The notes under the pieces were generated by a model. The model was given only the letters and a program-made list of their open reading frames with translations, searched no databases and was not told the origin of the DNA. The translations under genes were made by a program, and so were the position numbers. Below are positions 1-10,683 of a stretch of DNA of 64,000 bases, one piece after another; position 1 is the first letter of the stretch; every line of letters begins with the position of its first letter. This DNA comes from Ephydatia muelleri (Eukaryota; Porifera; Demospongiae; Spongillida; Spongillidae), in contig JABACO010000007.1 in the NCBI GenBank assembly GCA_013339895.1, positions 9,753,635 to 9,817,634 of the forward strand, read 5' to 3'.

Positions 1-2765
1 AAAGTAAATCCATTCTCAGTTTTTCTCCACCATTCATTTTCTCCACAAAGTAAATACGGACTTATTTGTTCTAGATGAGCCTGCCAACTGTCTTTGTATT
101 TGTTAATGAAATTAGCTGGGAAATGTGTTCGATCAAATGCTGGCAGACTTTCTGCAGCCTTGCTCACAATTGTGTCTGTATTAGTTTGATATATAGTTTT
201 TTTCTGCATGCGAAGTACTACATTGACAATGATGTTTTCAGGATGTCTATTTGTTGCATGCTCAGCAATTTGACGGCACTGTCCGAACATTCTTTCCTGA
301 TTTTCAGAATTAACAGACTTCAAGCACACAAGCTCAAATTGCTTTGGAGCATGACAACTTATTGCATGTAAGTAGAGACCAGACAGAGAGGTTCTTGAGG
401 TAGGTGTCTGGAAAATATCATAGCACAATTGATGATGCAGCCATACATTGTTGTATAATTGTAGTACTAGCTTTGGTGAACGTTGGCTACTGCTCGAATA
501 GAATATCTCAGATATAATTAGCAGTGATTGTACTAAAGTCTGTAGTTCCCAAGCAATACCCTGCACTGATGTTAGTATAAGATAGATATGGATGAGTGCT
601 GTTCTTAAGTCAGCAGCACTTTTTTTTTCTTTTGATAAACATTGTTTAATTCTTGTGTTGCATGTTGAAAGAATATATGGCGGTAGGATTGCTGGTAGTT
701 CTTGGAGTAGATTTAGGATGTGTCCTTTAATATCGTGCATAGGTTCACAATCCAGTATAGCATATCTTTGCAGATGAAGATTACTTATGTTTTGCTCTGG
801 TTGGAGAATTAGCAATGATGGCACTCTTTGAATTCTATGCAGTATATCCTGCAGCTCTTGCTGCATGTCTGACCTGATTTTTTTGGTTACACTTCTTCCT
901 CTAGCAGCAAGTTCTTTGCGTATTTCATTTATGCTCAAGTCTGGTAGATATAGTGGTTTGATTGACTTTGGAACCTTACCAAACACACCATCAAGTGCAA
1001 TACTTTGTATGTCTTGTAGTGAACGTACTGTGCACCTCAAGGCATGTGCTTGGTCATCCATGAGTTGGGATCTGCATCCACATCCACCACATTTGTAATT
1101 TCCACCAACTTGAGTTCCCCTCTCAAACTGTTGTGCTGGGTGATCTCCTACGAAATATTTCATAACATCATTCACAGGTACTCCTTCTGAAGTGTACACA
1201 GGTTCATCAAGGTCTTGTAGACACTCAACTCTATCAGGAATTATAGCTGCTTGATCTTCCACAGATGAAGAATTCAAAGCAAACATATATAACTGAGGTT
1301 CCTCTACCAAGGTTTGCACTGATGCTTTTTCTTCCATGTCTTCAATGTGTACAGCTGGGTCATATAGTGTGTGTATAGTTATTAGTATGTATCCTTTGCT
1401 TAGTACTGTTGCATGGTCATGCCAAATTGCTAGATGTCGTGTACGTTGCTGTGCCTTGAGAATGTCACTTAATTCCTCCCTTGTTAATGTTTCTTCTAAA
1501 TTTGGTTTGTATTTTGCAATACTAGCTCTTATTTCTTCATTTGTCATCCCCTTAATTTTTTCATCTGAATATAAGTGCATATATTTTTCATGTTTCAGTA
1601 GCATCCTTGCTCTCAATTGCTTCAGAGGAATCTTCCTCCCCTGCACCTTTATTTCTTCTACATTTAGTTTGCCATGTGTTGTTGAAAACCTTATTATAGT
1701 GTATGGTGTACACATCACCCCTAGTTTTAGTTCGCCTGACTCCACTTGTGTTTTCCACACCTCTCTAACTGTAGCAGGGGGTGGGGGGACTGCAATAGCT
1801 ACTTGCTTCCCAGGGAACTTTAGTTTTGATGCTCGTACTCTATCACCATGAGATGCATGCTTACTCAGGCCTGCTGTGTTGATGTTGTGACTTTCTGCAA
1901 ACTCTTTTATTATTTGTCCACCATTTTTTTCACACACACCATGCTCTCTTGCAAATGATGACCATGTAATTTTCTGTCCAAGAGTTTCAGCCTTTTTCAA
2001 ATCATCCAGTACGGTAGCTGTGTCCCATGAGACATTATCAAATGTGGGTGAGTGTGATTTCTTTTTTTTTGCTGGGTTATGAGCAAAGTATTGTGCCTTT
2101 CTTTTTCCTGTGTACGCTTTGATTGACTCATTTTCTTTCAATATCATTTCAGGTATTGTTTTTTTAAAACCTTCGTAGATTGTGTCTCTACATTTTTTTA
2201 GCATTTTCCTTTTTTCTGAAAGCTTTTCAGATTGGCTTTTTGATTTTTCTACTATTTTACATTTTACAAGGGTTTCTACAAATGGTTTACCAAACCGCTG
2301 TTCACAGTCTTTGTCAAGCTTTTCAATTGCAATTGCCACATATGTACCTTCTGAAACATCTTTTGGCATAGTCATTGAAATATCATGCTGTGGAGTGTAA
2401 ATTGGTTTCAACGGAAATGTTTTTTGTTCAGCATAGAACTGGTTGAAACAAGCATTACATTTTTCTAATGAATGTAACTGTTTTTCTGTTGTTTGTAAAA
2501 AGTTCCACCGTTGCAATGAGAATATACTTTCATACCATTTTTTGTCTTTTTGTGGATGCCACCTTTTAGAGAATGCATGTTTGATTTCTTTGGCATGGAT
2601 TTTGAACTTGCAAGGGAGCTTTTGTCCATGATAACTTTCAAAATAGGAATCATCCAGTTGTAGTGCTTGCTGAAATAACTGTTTAAATTCCTCTGGTTTG
2701 TCAGCAAGTTCTTTCATTGCGACACGACAATATCCACAGTTCACTCTTAATGATATTTTGTCCAT
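1..2765 (-). CDS. RAG1-core-like DDE transposase, copy 1, open to the left edge
   Basis: From the ATG at 2765 (in-frame stop 12 codons upstream) I checked every codon to position 3 and found no stop, so this is a single frame of at least 921 codons with no intron. Residues stand in the RAG1-core order: Asp450 (in IWHDH), Asp541 (in GDHPAQQ), Cys559-x2-Cys562, a HDIKGH block (Asp678), His800-x4-His805, Glu821 (in NSENQER). Mouse RAG1, from general knowledge, has D600, D708, C727/C730, H937/H942 and E962, with similar spacing (19 residues from second Asp to first Cys against 18 here; second His to Glu 20 against 16). A short Cys-containing segment (NCGYC, residues 9-13) opens the protein. I infer a DDE transposase of the Transib/RAG1/CACTA-Chapaev side. 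Being unbroken, it is the best preserved copy here. Family name unknown to me. Confidence 0.72.
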   Translation of the reverse strand, partial: MDKISLRVNCGYCRVAMKELADKPEEFKQLFQQALQLDDSYFESYHGQKLPCKFKIHAKEIKHAFSKRWHPQKDKKWYESIFSLQRWNFLQTTEKQLHSLEKCNACFNQFYAEQKTFPLKPIYTPQHDISMTMPKDVSEGTYVAIAIEKLDKDCEQRFGKPFVETLVKCKIVEKSKSQSEKLSEKRKMLKKCRDTIYEGFKKTIPEMILKENESIKAYTGKRKAQYFAHNPAKKKKSHSPTFDNVSWDTATVLDDLKKAETLGQKITWSSFAREHGVCEKNGGQIIKEFAESHNINTAGLSKHASHGDRVRASKLKFPGKQVAIAVPPPPATVREVWKTQVESGELKLGVMCTPYTIIRFSTTHGKLNVEEIKVQGRKIPLKQLRARMLLKHEKYMHLYSDEKIKGMTNEEIRASIAKYKPNLEETLTREELSDILKAQQRTRHLAIWHDHATVLSKGYILITIHTLYDPAVHIEDMEEKASVQTLVEEPQLYMFALNSSSVEDQAAIIPDRVECLQDLDEPVYTSEGVPVNDVMKYFVGDHPAQQFERGTQVGGNYKCGGCGCRSQLMDDQAHALRCTVRSLQDIQSIALDGVFGKVPKSIKPLYLPDLSINEIRKELAARGRSVTKKIRSDMQQELQDILHRIQRVPSLLILQPEQNISNLHLQRYAILDCEPMHDIKGHILNLLQELPAILPPYILSTCNTRIKQCLSKEKKSAADLRTALIHIYLILTSVQGIAWELQTLVQSLLIISEIFYSSSSQRSPKLVLQLYNNVWLHHQLCYDIFQTPTSRTSLSGLYLHAISCHAPKQFELVCLKSVNSENQERMFGQCRQIAEHATNRHPENIIVNVVLRMQKKTIYQTNTDTIVSKAAESLPAFDRTHFPANFINKYKDSWQAHLEQISPYLLCGENEWWRKTENGFT

Positions 2766-2884
2766 TTGAGGTGTTTTAGCAGATGGAATAGTGCGATGTC
2801 AATTAATCCTTATCTTCCTGCAGCCTGCAGTTATTCACACTCAGAGGCCTAATAAGTGCAGCCGTAATGTGCGATTTGTATTCA

Positions 2885-3185
2885 CTACCTTACGGATGTT
2901 CTTCAGCACCTTTGTTACCTTATTCACACCAACTAAATCTTTCTTTTCCACAGCACCCGTCAATTGATGGCCAACACAATTCCTGCGTGCATGGATTGAT
3001 ATGAATTGATATGAATGCTATTTGTAAGAGCAAATAGTTTACATAGACATGTATTTTTTGTACTCTACCTTACGGATGTTCTTCAGCACCTTTGTTACTT
3101 TATTCACACCAACTAAATCTTTCTTTTCCACAGCACCAATCAGTTGATGGCCAGCACAATTCCTGTGTGCATATGTTTTGTGGAC
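2885..3185 (-). repeat. Tandemly duplicated exon-like segment upstream of RAG1-core-like copy 1
   Basis: A segment of about 110 bp occurs twice, near 2885-2990 and 3060-3175, with few differences. On the minus strand both copies are open and encode nearly the same peptide, containing GAVEKKDLVGVNKVTKVLKN, followed by CGTAAGGTA, a plausible splice donor. They lie 120 to 410 bp upstream of the ATG at 2765, so they may be alternative 5' exons of that gene or part of its element end. No function is known to me. Confidence 0.5.
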
Positions 3186-3599
3186 TGATATGAATGCTAT
3201 TTGTTTGCAATACATTTGCCGGTAGTACCTTGAATTTGAATGGATAAATTAAACGAACTAAACTTGACGAGCTATAACAAGTAGTCACACTGTACGCGAG
3301 TAAAACGCTTTAAAACACGCAGTGTATAAAAGTGACAACAATATGCTTAGTATGACATTTTGACACCATATTTGTGCCAGTCCAGGCACGGCAAGTTCTC
3401 CGCCTTTTACGAAACAGCATTTTCAAGTACTCATTCTTTGGTGAGTTAGTATTTATCACTGAACCTAGAGATATAAATAGAAAATCGTTATTTATAATCT
3501 CCTTTTGCTTGGTAACATGTCTGTATTCATCTTTCGGTATGAAACTGTTCCCTGAGGTAAAGAAAGGGGTATTCTGTAATATCAATTACGCGCGTTAAA

Positions 3600-4690
3600 T
3601 AATTGAATACTGACCTTAAGTCCCTTGAGTACGAACTGTTTTCAGAGGACCTGATTGAATACATAGTACTGGAATCTAACAGGTATCGACAATAGTATAT
3701 GAACAGCCATGCATCATACCTCAAAGATCACCTTAGACCAACGGCACATCAGTTTATGTGCAATATGTTCACACCACATGATATCCAAATCCTCATCATT
3801 TTCTTGGGGATTGTGGATCATGCTAAGTGTGGAAAACTATTGGAATACAAGATCGCCATTCACACAATTTTCTGTTCAATAATGAGCCAGGATAGGTTCT
3901 TACTAGTATGGAAATTTCTGCATTTGGCTGACAATTCAAGGATGGTGGCAAGGGAATAGCCAGGTCACAGCAAAATCTTCAAGTTTGAGCATGTAGTAAA
4001 CACACTGGTGCATAACTACAAGTCCAGCTACACCTTAAACTAATAAATCAGTTATAATATCATACAACTGCTGACACTCATTCTTGCAGTACATGCCAAA
4101 AAACCTTACAAGTTGGGAATAAAGGCTTTGGTGCTTTCTGAATCGAAGTCTAGGTACACGTGACCTTTCAGTTGTACACAGGATTGGGCAATACCAGAAA
4201 AAAGCCACTCCTCTTAGCACCCATGTTGTAATAGAGCTGACTGAAGACCGTGAAGGAAAAGGTTACCATGTTTAAATTGCTAACTTTTGTGCTAGTCCTG
4301 CCTTGTGCATACCTTTTCACCAAAGGCTTTGGATGTTGGGGCACATTTTGATTGAACAGGAAGGGCATACCAGCTTGGTTTAGGAAGGCACCCGTAAACA
4401 AAGGAGAGGTTGTTACATATAATGATGCTCCTGTTATGGGACTGATGTGGCATGACAAAAGTGTAGTATGCTTCTTACCACCATTCACGATGACAGCCTA
4501 ATCTCCAAATCACGACGACAATGGCCAGCAAGTCATACCAAAGGCTAGCTGCATTGATGAATACAATAGCTAAATGGGAGATGTGGACAAGGCTGGTCAA
4601 GTGCTACAATATTATGGCTGCCATATTGTGTCAAAGTAGTGGTGGAAGCGTGTGTTATTTTCACATGTACATTAGTCAATGCATACAGTT
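3600..4690 (+). pseudogene. piggyBac-family transposase remnant
   Basis: Plus-strand fragments follow the piggyBac (DDE_Tnp_1_7) order. At 3610-3950 is the N-terminal domain with LIEYIVLESNRY and SQDRFLLVWKFLHLADNS. At 3975-4040 is a short piece (VNTLVHNYKSSYTL) also found inside the ORF near 31640. At 4090-4150 is KPYKLGIKALVLSESKSRYT, the strand after the second catalytic region. At 4530-4680 is the terminal part with DEYNS, GDVDKAGQ and SKWWWKRV, matching the usual NxxMGGVDxxDQ and KWW blocks. In-frame stops (after YRQ, after ARE at 3957, inside DEYNS*MGDVD) and missing segments mark it as dead. Confidence 0.65.
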
Positions 4691-5060
4691 TGTATTATAA
4701 ATCAGCTATAAGCAAACCAACCCGGGAAAAAATTTCGACGGTATTGCGCACTAAATGAAGGAAGTTTTTTGCACGAGATGTACGCTGCACGATTTCATTG
4801 GTTAATGGCTATTTTCACGCTAGTGTGAGGAGTAGCGCGCAAAGAATCACTTCATATCGCGTGATTTCTCGTTGGCACATGTGCTAGCTTGTAACTAGCA
4901 ATTATAATTTATTCATGTGTGTATATTATTAATCAGTAATACATGCATTTTTATATTAATTTAACGATTTGTCTTTTGTCGATGATCCAAGAAAATAGCA
5001 ATACAAACACGAAGTTGAAATGCATTCAATGTAGATCAAGACTAAATCCCCAGTCACTTT
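4691..5060. other. No gene seen
   Basis: AT-rich sequence with only short overlapping frames; nothing recognised between the piggyBac remnant and the BEN-domain gene. Confidence 0.5.
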
Positions 5061-5099
5061 TCAGCAAACCTGAAGTCACTTTTCAGCTGATGGTGCCTC

Positions 5100-6430
5100 C
5101 CATATCACCTTCCTCATGACCTGGCACTGTTAGGGTAGACATCAGACGCTGTTGCACTTGATTCACTGCTGATAGCTGAAGAGATTGATGCAGCTCTCTT
5201 ATCTCTGGGAGGCCTTCTAAAAGGTCTGTACTTCCTTTTCAACCTGCCCAAGACAGCTTTTCATCGTGTTCGTTCATCCTCACAGCCAGCAGGATACTTG
5301 TACTTCAGGTGCACTGAGCAAATCATAAATGTGTCATTAACGCTGGATTATAGATTTTAAGTGCACTTCTGTCGTATATCATTTATTATCCAGGGGTCTA
5401 AGATCTCCTTGTGTGATGCAGTTGGTGTGCAGTTCCCATTTTTGAGCTGGTCTTTTGAGAAGAATATCCCCAACAAGTTCAGGGCCATCTTTTGGGGTGT
5501 TTTGGCCATACGTTCACTGGCTATCACATGCCCCTGAGGTACACCATCCATGCACACATGTTCTCCAGCTGGGTCACCCAACAATTTTAAGCATTTCATT
5601 AATTATACTGAAACTGATAATGGTTTCACATCACTTGCCTTGTGACTGATCATCTTCACCCAGCTTTGCGCTCGGAGATGCAGTGTTTCCAACCTAAAAT
5701 AAACGATCGTAATAATCATACATTTATTGCATTATATAGCAAATGTATGTGATTACCTGTACTGCTTGGATCAGTTTCTTCAAGAACTTGTTTATTTGGG
5801 GAATCTGCTCCATCATAAGTTGTTTAAATGTTGTCTAATTGAACACAATTATTATGACACACATTCTGACCATGCACTCAGCACTTTCCAGTAGTACTCT
5901 TCAATCAATTTTGACAAGGAGTGTGATCTTCATCGTCAGAATGCATGAAATGCTGCAAATAAAAATCAATCATAATTATTATTTACTGGTTTAAAATATA
6001 CCTCCAACAGGTTCAGAGCAGATGCATTTGACCTTTGCATTTCTTGCTCTTTTAACCTTTTTTTTGGGCCTGTAGACTCTGTTTAAACTTATACTTTTCC
6101 ATTCAAACAAATTTCAAAATATTCAGTAAACCTGTTTAGTGTGGCCCCTTATGTTGTATAGGATTGGACAAATTAACCCTACATGCATACATTGTGGGTG
6201 TTGGACTTCATCGAAGAAGGCTTCTGGAGGATAATGGTTTCTAAGCTGTGTACTTCTGAGCTGTTAGCTAATCAGCATTTTACGCCAACACACTTAAGTC
6301 TGGTGATTTTTAATAAGGCATGAGCGATTAACTTGCATTCATCAGTGCCACTGCTATCGCCTCTTCCACCTTCTGACTCTCCGCCTTCTCCGTTGTCGTC
6401 AAGTAAGCTGTTCATTTCCTGATCAGTTCC
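5100..6430 (-). CDS. BEN-domain gene, small exons, partly degraded
   Basis: The minus strand carries an exon (about 5599-5360) with LLGIFFSKDQLKNGNCTPTA and KEILDPWIINDIRQKC. This is the C-terminal signature of BEN domains (hydrophobic stretch, F-s-x-e-x-L, then LDP and a helix), a DNA-binding domain of chromatin proteins of the NACC/BEND type. Upstream exons are a Ser/Gly/Glu-rich piece near 6420-6300 (MNSLLDDNGEGGESEGG), a short helix near 5815-5750 (MMEQIPQINKFLKKLIQAVQ, followed by GTAATC) and a linker near 5695-5645. A basic tail (GRLKRKYRPFRRPPRDKRA) lies at about 5265-5180; just before it the frame meets a stop, so the gene may be broken or the splice misjudged. It is the best candidate here for something other than a transposon gene, though some mobile elements also carry BEN domains. 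Confidence 0.45.
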
Positions 6431-6920
6431 TGCAAATTTTTGTTGAGTACTTGTTGATTACATATCAATCAGCAGTTTATAGTGAATACGAAGTGTGATG
6501 ACTGTTCCAGAGTAGGTCTTTTTGTCGCATGGCCACATCATCTCACTCCTTTCACCAACTTTCCTGTGGCCTTAACCGCCATTGATCAGTTTCACAGGCA
6601 CTGTCACAACTAATTTTGTCCTACCCAGAAATGGTCCGGCTGACCTTTAGGCTGCCTGAAATGGTCCACCGGACCAAATCAAGCTGCCTGAAATGGTACT
6701 GAGAAGGGGAAACGAGTTTTTAATACCCTAAAACCGTACGCTACATTCGATGCAAACAGTGCACACTTTGTATCCTTGTATGGAGGGATTCTATAATCAT
6801 TGCCTCCTGCTTCAAGCAGATAAAAATTAGACATGGACCAAATTGTGCGTGACAGCACAACGCTGTTTGTGTTGTCATCGTCAAAAGATACCAAGGTGTG
6901 AGTAGAGGCTAGAATGAATT
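6430..6920. other. No gene seen; short repeated motif
   Basis: Near 6600-6705 the string CTGCCTGAAATGGT occurs twice (6652-6665 and 6684-6697), next to GGTCCGGCTGACC and GGTCCACCGGACC-like strings, suggesting an eroded repeat end. No coding homology recognised. Confidence 0.35.
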
Positions 6921-6929
6921 TCTAAACAT

Positions 6930-7690
6930 TAGTTCGGATTCTGAGATGGAAAAGGTATAATACTAACCACGCCACCAGGCACTTTCTTTTTGCATAGTCA
7001 TTTTCTATGCAAAAACGTGATCCCGGGTCATGTGAATAATAAAACGTGACATTTCTTTTTCTTTTTTTATCTTTAAATAAGCAAGCGGAACTGCTATGAA
7101 TGGATTTTTTGGTACCAGTGATATACCTGAGCGAACAAAACGTTGCTACTCTTGTGACATTAATTATAGCTACATGAAATAAGAACCAGAATATATACTT
7201 GTAAAATTTCCTGCATTTCGTACGTGTTTTATAATTACCATGCAGTTGATCACCTGTCAACTCCCCACATGTATTGGTTGTAGAAGCTAAGTGCTTCAGG
7301 GCACGGCACAGCTATTCTGCTTCCATCCTTCAGCCTCCGTTTTACTTCCGTTTGTTCAGTTGGATCTGAGCAGCAAGATGTTATAACATTCACTACCTCT
7401 TAGTCCATCCCTGCGGATGCACATATTGCCTCTTTCTGTACTGTTATTGATTTACCCCTATATATGTGTACATTATATATATACTATTTGTTATGTCTAT
7501 TATAGTTATAGCTAACCTGATTTTTAGCTTTGTAATAGATAATACTTGAGGAAACTGCTTCCGGTCTTGCCGAGCTGTTCCACAAGCAAGGATTCTGTCC
7601 TTCAGCAGATCTTGAATTAGTTGAACGGATGTAAAAAAATAGTCGAACAATACAATGTGGCTCTTTACACGTCCAACATGTGTCTTTCCT
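6930..7690 (-). pseudogene. piggyBac transposase, partial tandem copy (catalytic and C-terminal part)
   Basis: On the minus strand from about 7690 the reading gives VLFDYFFTSVQLIQDLLKDR, then ACGTARQDRKQFPQ. This is the third piggyBac catalytic block (the FDNYFTS strand). From 7255 to 6930 it gives DQLHGNYKTRTKCRKFYKYI and a Cys-containing tail. The N-terminal half is absent. The segment repeats, in diverged form, the same part of the neighbouring copy at 7820-8460, and the boundary sits inside the C-terminal region of that copy. I read it as a partial tandem duplication. In both copies an intron-sized gap lies at the same place, after the QDRK(Q/Y)FPPQL block. Confidence 0.65.
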
Positions 7691-8423
7691 CGTGTTCCTT
7701 TGAGTGCAAAGAATGCACTTCTTTTAGCTCTCCTATCTTCCTCATCATCAAATCTCTTCATTGGCATGTGGAGGAGTGGTACTGGCTGTTCGGTCACTGC
7801 ATAGGGTCGCCCAGGCCTCTTTCAACTGCAGTAGTCTCCTATCAGGAGGTCTGCTAGTTGAAGCCAGAACTGTTTCAAAGGCATAGTTTGTGATGGCTGT
7901 GATGCTTGTCTGTGGTTTTTGTACGATTTTGTAATGACCATGTCAAACAAAAACCAGAATATGTATTTGTACATTTTCCTGCACTTTGCTTTGGTTTTAT
8001 AATACCCTTGTAGTTGGTCTTCCCTGTCGACTCCTTTCATGAATGTGTTGTATAGACTTACATGTGATGGGCAGGGCACATTCACTTTTGACCCATCTTT
8101 TATTCTTCGTTCAACACTTGTCTTCTCTGTTGGGTCGGAGCAGCAGCTTGCCGTCTGGTTTTTTGTCCATCCAGGTGCAAACCACTACTTCTTTTTGGAC
8201 AGTTACAGATTCACCCCTTTAGTAGACATTGATGTGTAAGGTATGTATTACGCTATGCACTGCTCACCTTTGTTTAATTTTGCCTCTGATAGCTGTGGTG
8301 GAAAATATTTTCTGTCCTTTCGTGCAACACCACATGAGTATATCCCATCAGACAACAGGTCTTCTATCAGGGCAATTGATGTGAAGTAATTGTCGAAATA
8401 AACATGGTGGTATAGCCCTTTCA

Positions 8424-10683
8424 CAGTGGCGGCGCGAGGGTTATCAGCACCCGGGGGCACGATATATTAGCACCCCTAGCCTCTCTACTACAATAGTTAA
8501 GAGCCAAAACAAAGCAGCAGCTAGGGGGTCTGGGGGAGTGCTGTAAGCTTTCCCAGCGGGGTCTGGAGCGGAGCCCCAGAAGCATTCTGACACAGTTCTG
8601 AACGCTTGTTGATAAAGTGATTTATCAGTGAGTCCAAATCAGCCGCTGCCTCTCTCAAATTCATCCTTGGAGATTGTAAAGGTTTCTGGACAACATTAAT
8701 CTTGTGCAGGACTTGTTCCCAAAGGATAAGAAAGCAAACAAAGGAGAGCGTCAGAAGACTATTAAGTAGAGTTCCAGCTTTCTCTCTGGTATCAGCAAAC
8801 TGCAGCGCATCTTCACTCATTTCCTGAAGCAGCTCAATGATGTCATCATACGATTGAACAATAGTACGAACAGCTGATTCCCTCGCACTCCACCGTGTGT
8901 CTGACTCTCTCTTCACAGTAAAGTTCAGCTTTTCTTCCATCTTTTTCCACCGAATTGTAGACCCAGAGATGAAGACGTACACCTGCTCAACGGTGCCAAA
9001 GAAAGTAATTATGAGCGGATCCACGGAAGCAGCATGAACTCCAGCTAAGTTTAGAGAGTGATTGTCACAGTTCACAAAGATTGCCTTTGCATTCAAATTA
9101 GTGAGTCTTGTTTGCACTCCACTGATATGCCCTGACATTACAGCTGCATTATCATACATTTGAGCACGACAATCACTAAACTTCAGGTCGTCATCCTTCA
9201 GCTTCTTTAGTATGATCTCCTCATATCCAGCTGCAACCTTCTTATCTAGTTCCAAAAAGTCAATAAATGCCTAACGAACTTCCATCTGGCCAGCTTCATA
9301 ATCCAGTCGCATGTACCGAATTATTTCCGACAGCTGCTCTGTGTGGGAGATATCTGGAATGGAGTCAAACAGAATACCAAAATATTTGGCCTCTTGTATT
9401 TCATTCAAGATCTTCCCACGAACTGCTGTAGCCAGTAAAGTAATGAACTTGTTCTGTATATCGTGTGAAAGATAAGACACACAACGTGGATTTTGACGGA
9501 CGTAGGCGAAATGATTAGCTATCACAGGATCATAAGTAGAGAGTAGCTTCAAAACCGCGAGGTAATTTCCTGGGTTGGCAGAATTTCCAAAGTCTCGACA
9601 TGACCTCTGAACGCAACATTTTGTGTGGACAACAGTTTGATCACCTCCATGAAACCTCTCTCCAACGATCCTTTTCAGCTTCAATCTGACTACTTAATAA
9701 ATCGTCCACGCCAGTCATGCCATGCATCTTCATCCTGCACTCCATTTCTTTCCACTCGACGAATGATTGTCTGTGGTAAGAATTTTCTTCGTGGTTTTTG
9801 AGTTTATCCATTTTTTTCCAGCTGTTGAAGCCAGCTTCTAATTCAAACGATGACCTCTGTTCAGTTGGCTGCTTGGAAACAGCAAACAACAGAAACAGAA
9901 AGCTGCCTTATTGCGTGGCGAATACATTAACCACGTTCGTGGAACAACAATGCCGTTTTTCAGCTGTTTTACAAACCAATTCTGTGTCATACCTCTCACA
10001 GTGGCTTTGCTTCCAAATTCTTCTTTTGCAAAGTTTGCATCTGCATTTTGGAAGCAGTCGTAACCTTGTCTGACCATAGCTTCCTTAAGTAGCTGGCCAA
10101 TGGATGCTTGTCCCGTTGCAGAGAAATTTATGTAGCCCACATCTTTGTATATCAAAAGGGGATCATCCTCCTCTGTAGCAGCTGTAACCACCACGGCTTG
10201 TTCCGGATGATCATCTTCTACACTGGATGCAGCGGCCTTGTTCAGCGTTTGTTCGTCTTCGCTCTCATTTTCACTAGAATTCGTGAAATCAGAGTCACTC
10301 ACGTCGTTCTCTTCGGCTGCTGCTGTTGTTGATATTATCAGTTGATTCAGTTCATCGTCGTTTCCAGACTGGTCATTTCTTCTGTTCATGGTAATGAAAG
10401 CAGCCATAGTCTTGCGCAACCTTTTTGCTTCCTCCTTCGGTTTACGCTTTCTTCCCTGAGCACCACTCAGTTTGAGTTTTCCGCTATTTTTTTTGGCGGT
10501 TACGACAATTACGTAGTCTACATGACATCATTAATTTATCCGCTCGTTCCTCGTCAAAATTTGTTTATTTTTGTTACAACTTAGAATTTTTTTTTATTAC
10601 ATCCTGACGGCACCCCCTCTCGACCGGTGCCCGGGGGCATATGCCCCCCCCCCCCCCCCCGACCCCTCCTCCTGCCGCCACAG
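8424..10683 (-). mobile_element. hAT element nested in piggyBac, ends and target duplication visible
   Basis: The element starts with CAGTGGCGGC at 8424 and ends with GCCGCCACAG at 10683, a terminal inverted repeat with one mismatch. It is flanked by a perfect 8-bp target duplication, CCCTTTCA, at 8416-8423 and 10684-10691. Length is 2260 bp. Eight-bp duplications and a CAG-start terminus are standard for hAT elements. A run of about 18 C lies just inside the right end (10644-10661). The insertion is in the coding region of a piggyBac transposase and so is younger than that copy. Confidence 0.9.
8521..10419 (-). CDS. hAT transposase (zinc finger, DUF4371-like and DDE parts), broken
   Basis: Reading down the minus strand from ATG 10419: an acidic Ser/Glu-rich leader, then WFVKQLKNGIVVPRTWLMYS followed by CFCCLLF, the TTF/ZMYM-like zinc segment of hAT transposases. 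At 9889-9650 is the usual linker (FNSWKKMDKLKNHEENSYHR). At 9684-9271 is the DUF4371-like part with EAKYFGILFDSIPDISHTEQ, whose Asp is the first catalytic position. At 9255-8521 is AQMYDNAAVMSG and NCDNHSLNLAGVHAA (second Asp and the CxxH-type motif). The dimerisation tail (hAT C-terminal LSxL.K block) is missing before the element end. The frame is split into at least four pieces, so the copy looks inactive. Confidence 0.8.

Noticed and set aside
75-1851. Plus-strand frames of up to 171 codons
   Set aside because: They lie opposite the unbroken minus-strand RAG1-core-like frame and have no recognisable domain; treated as antisense shadows.
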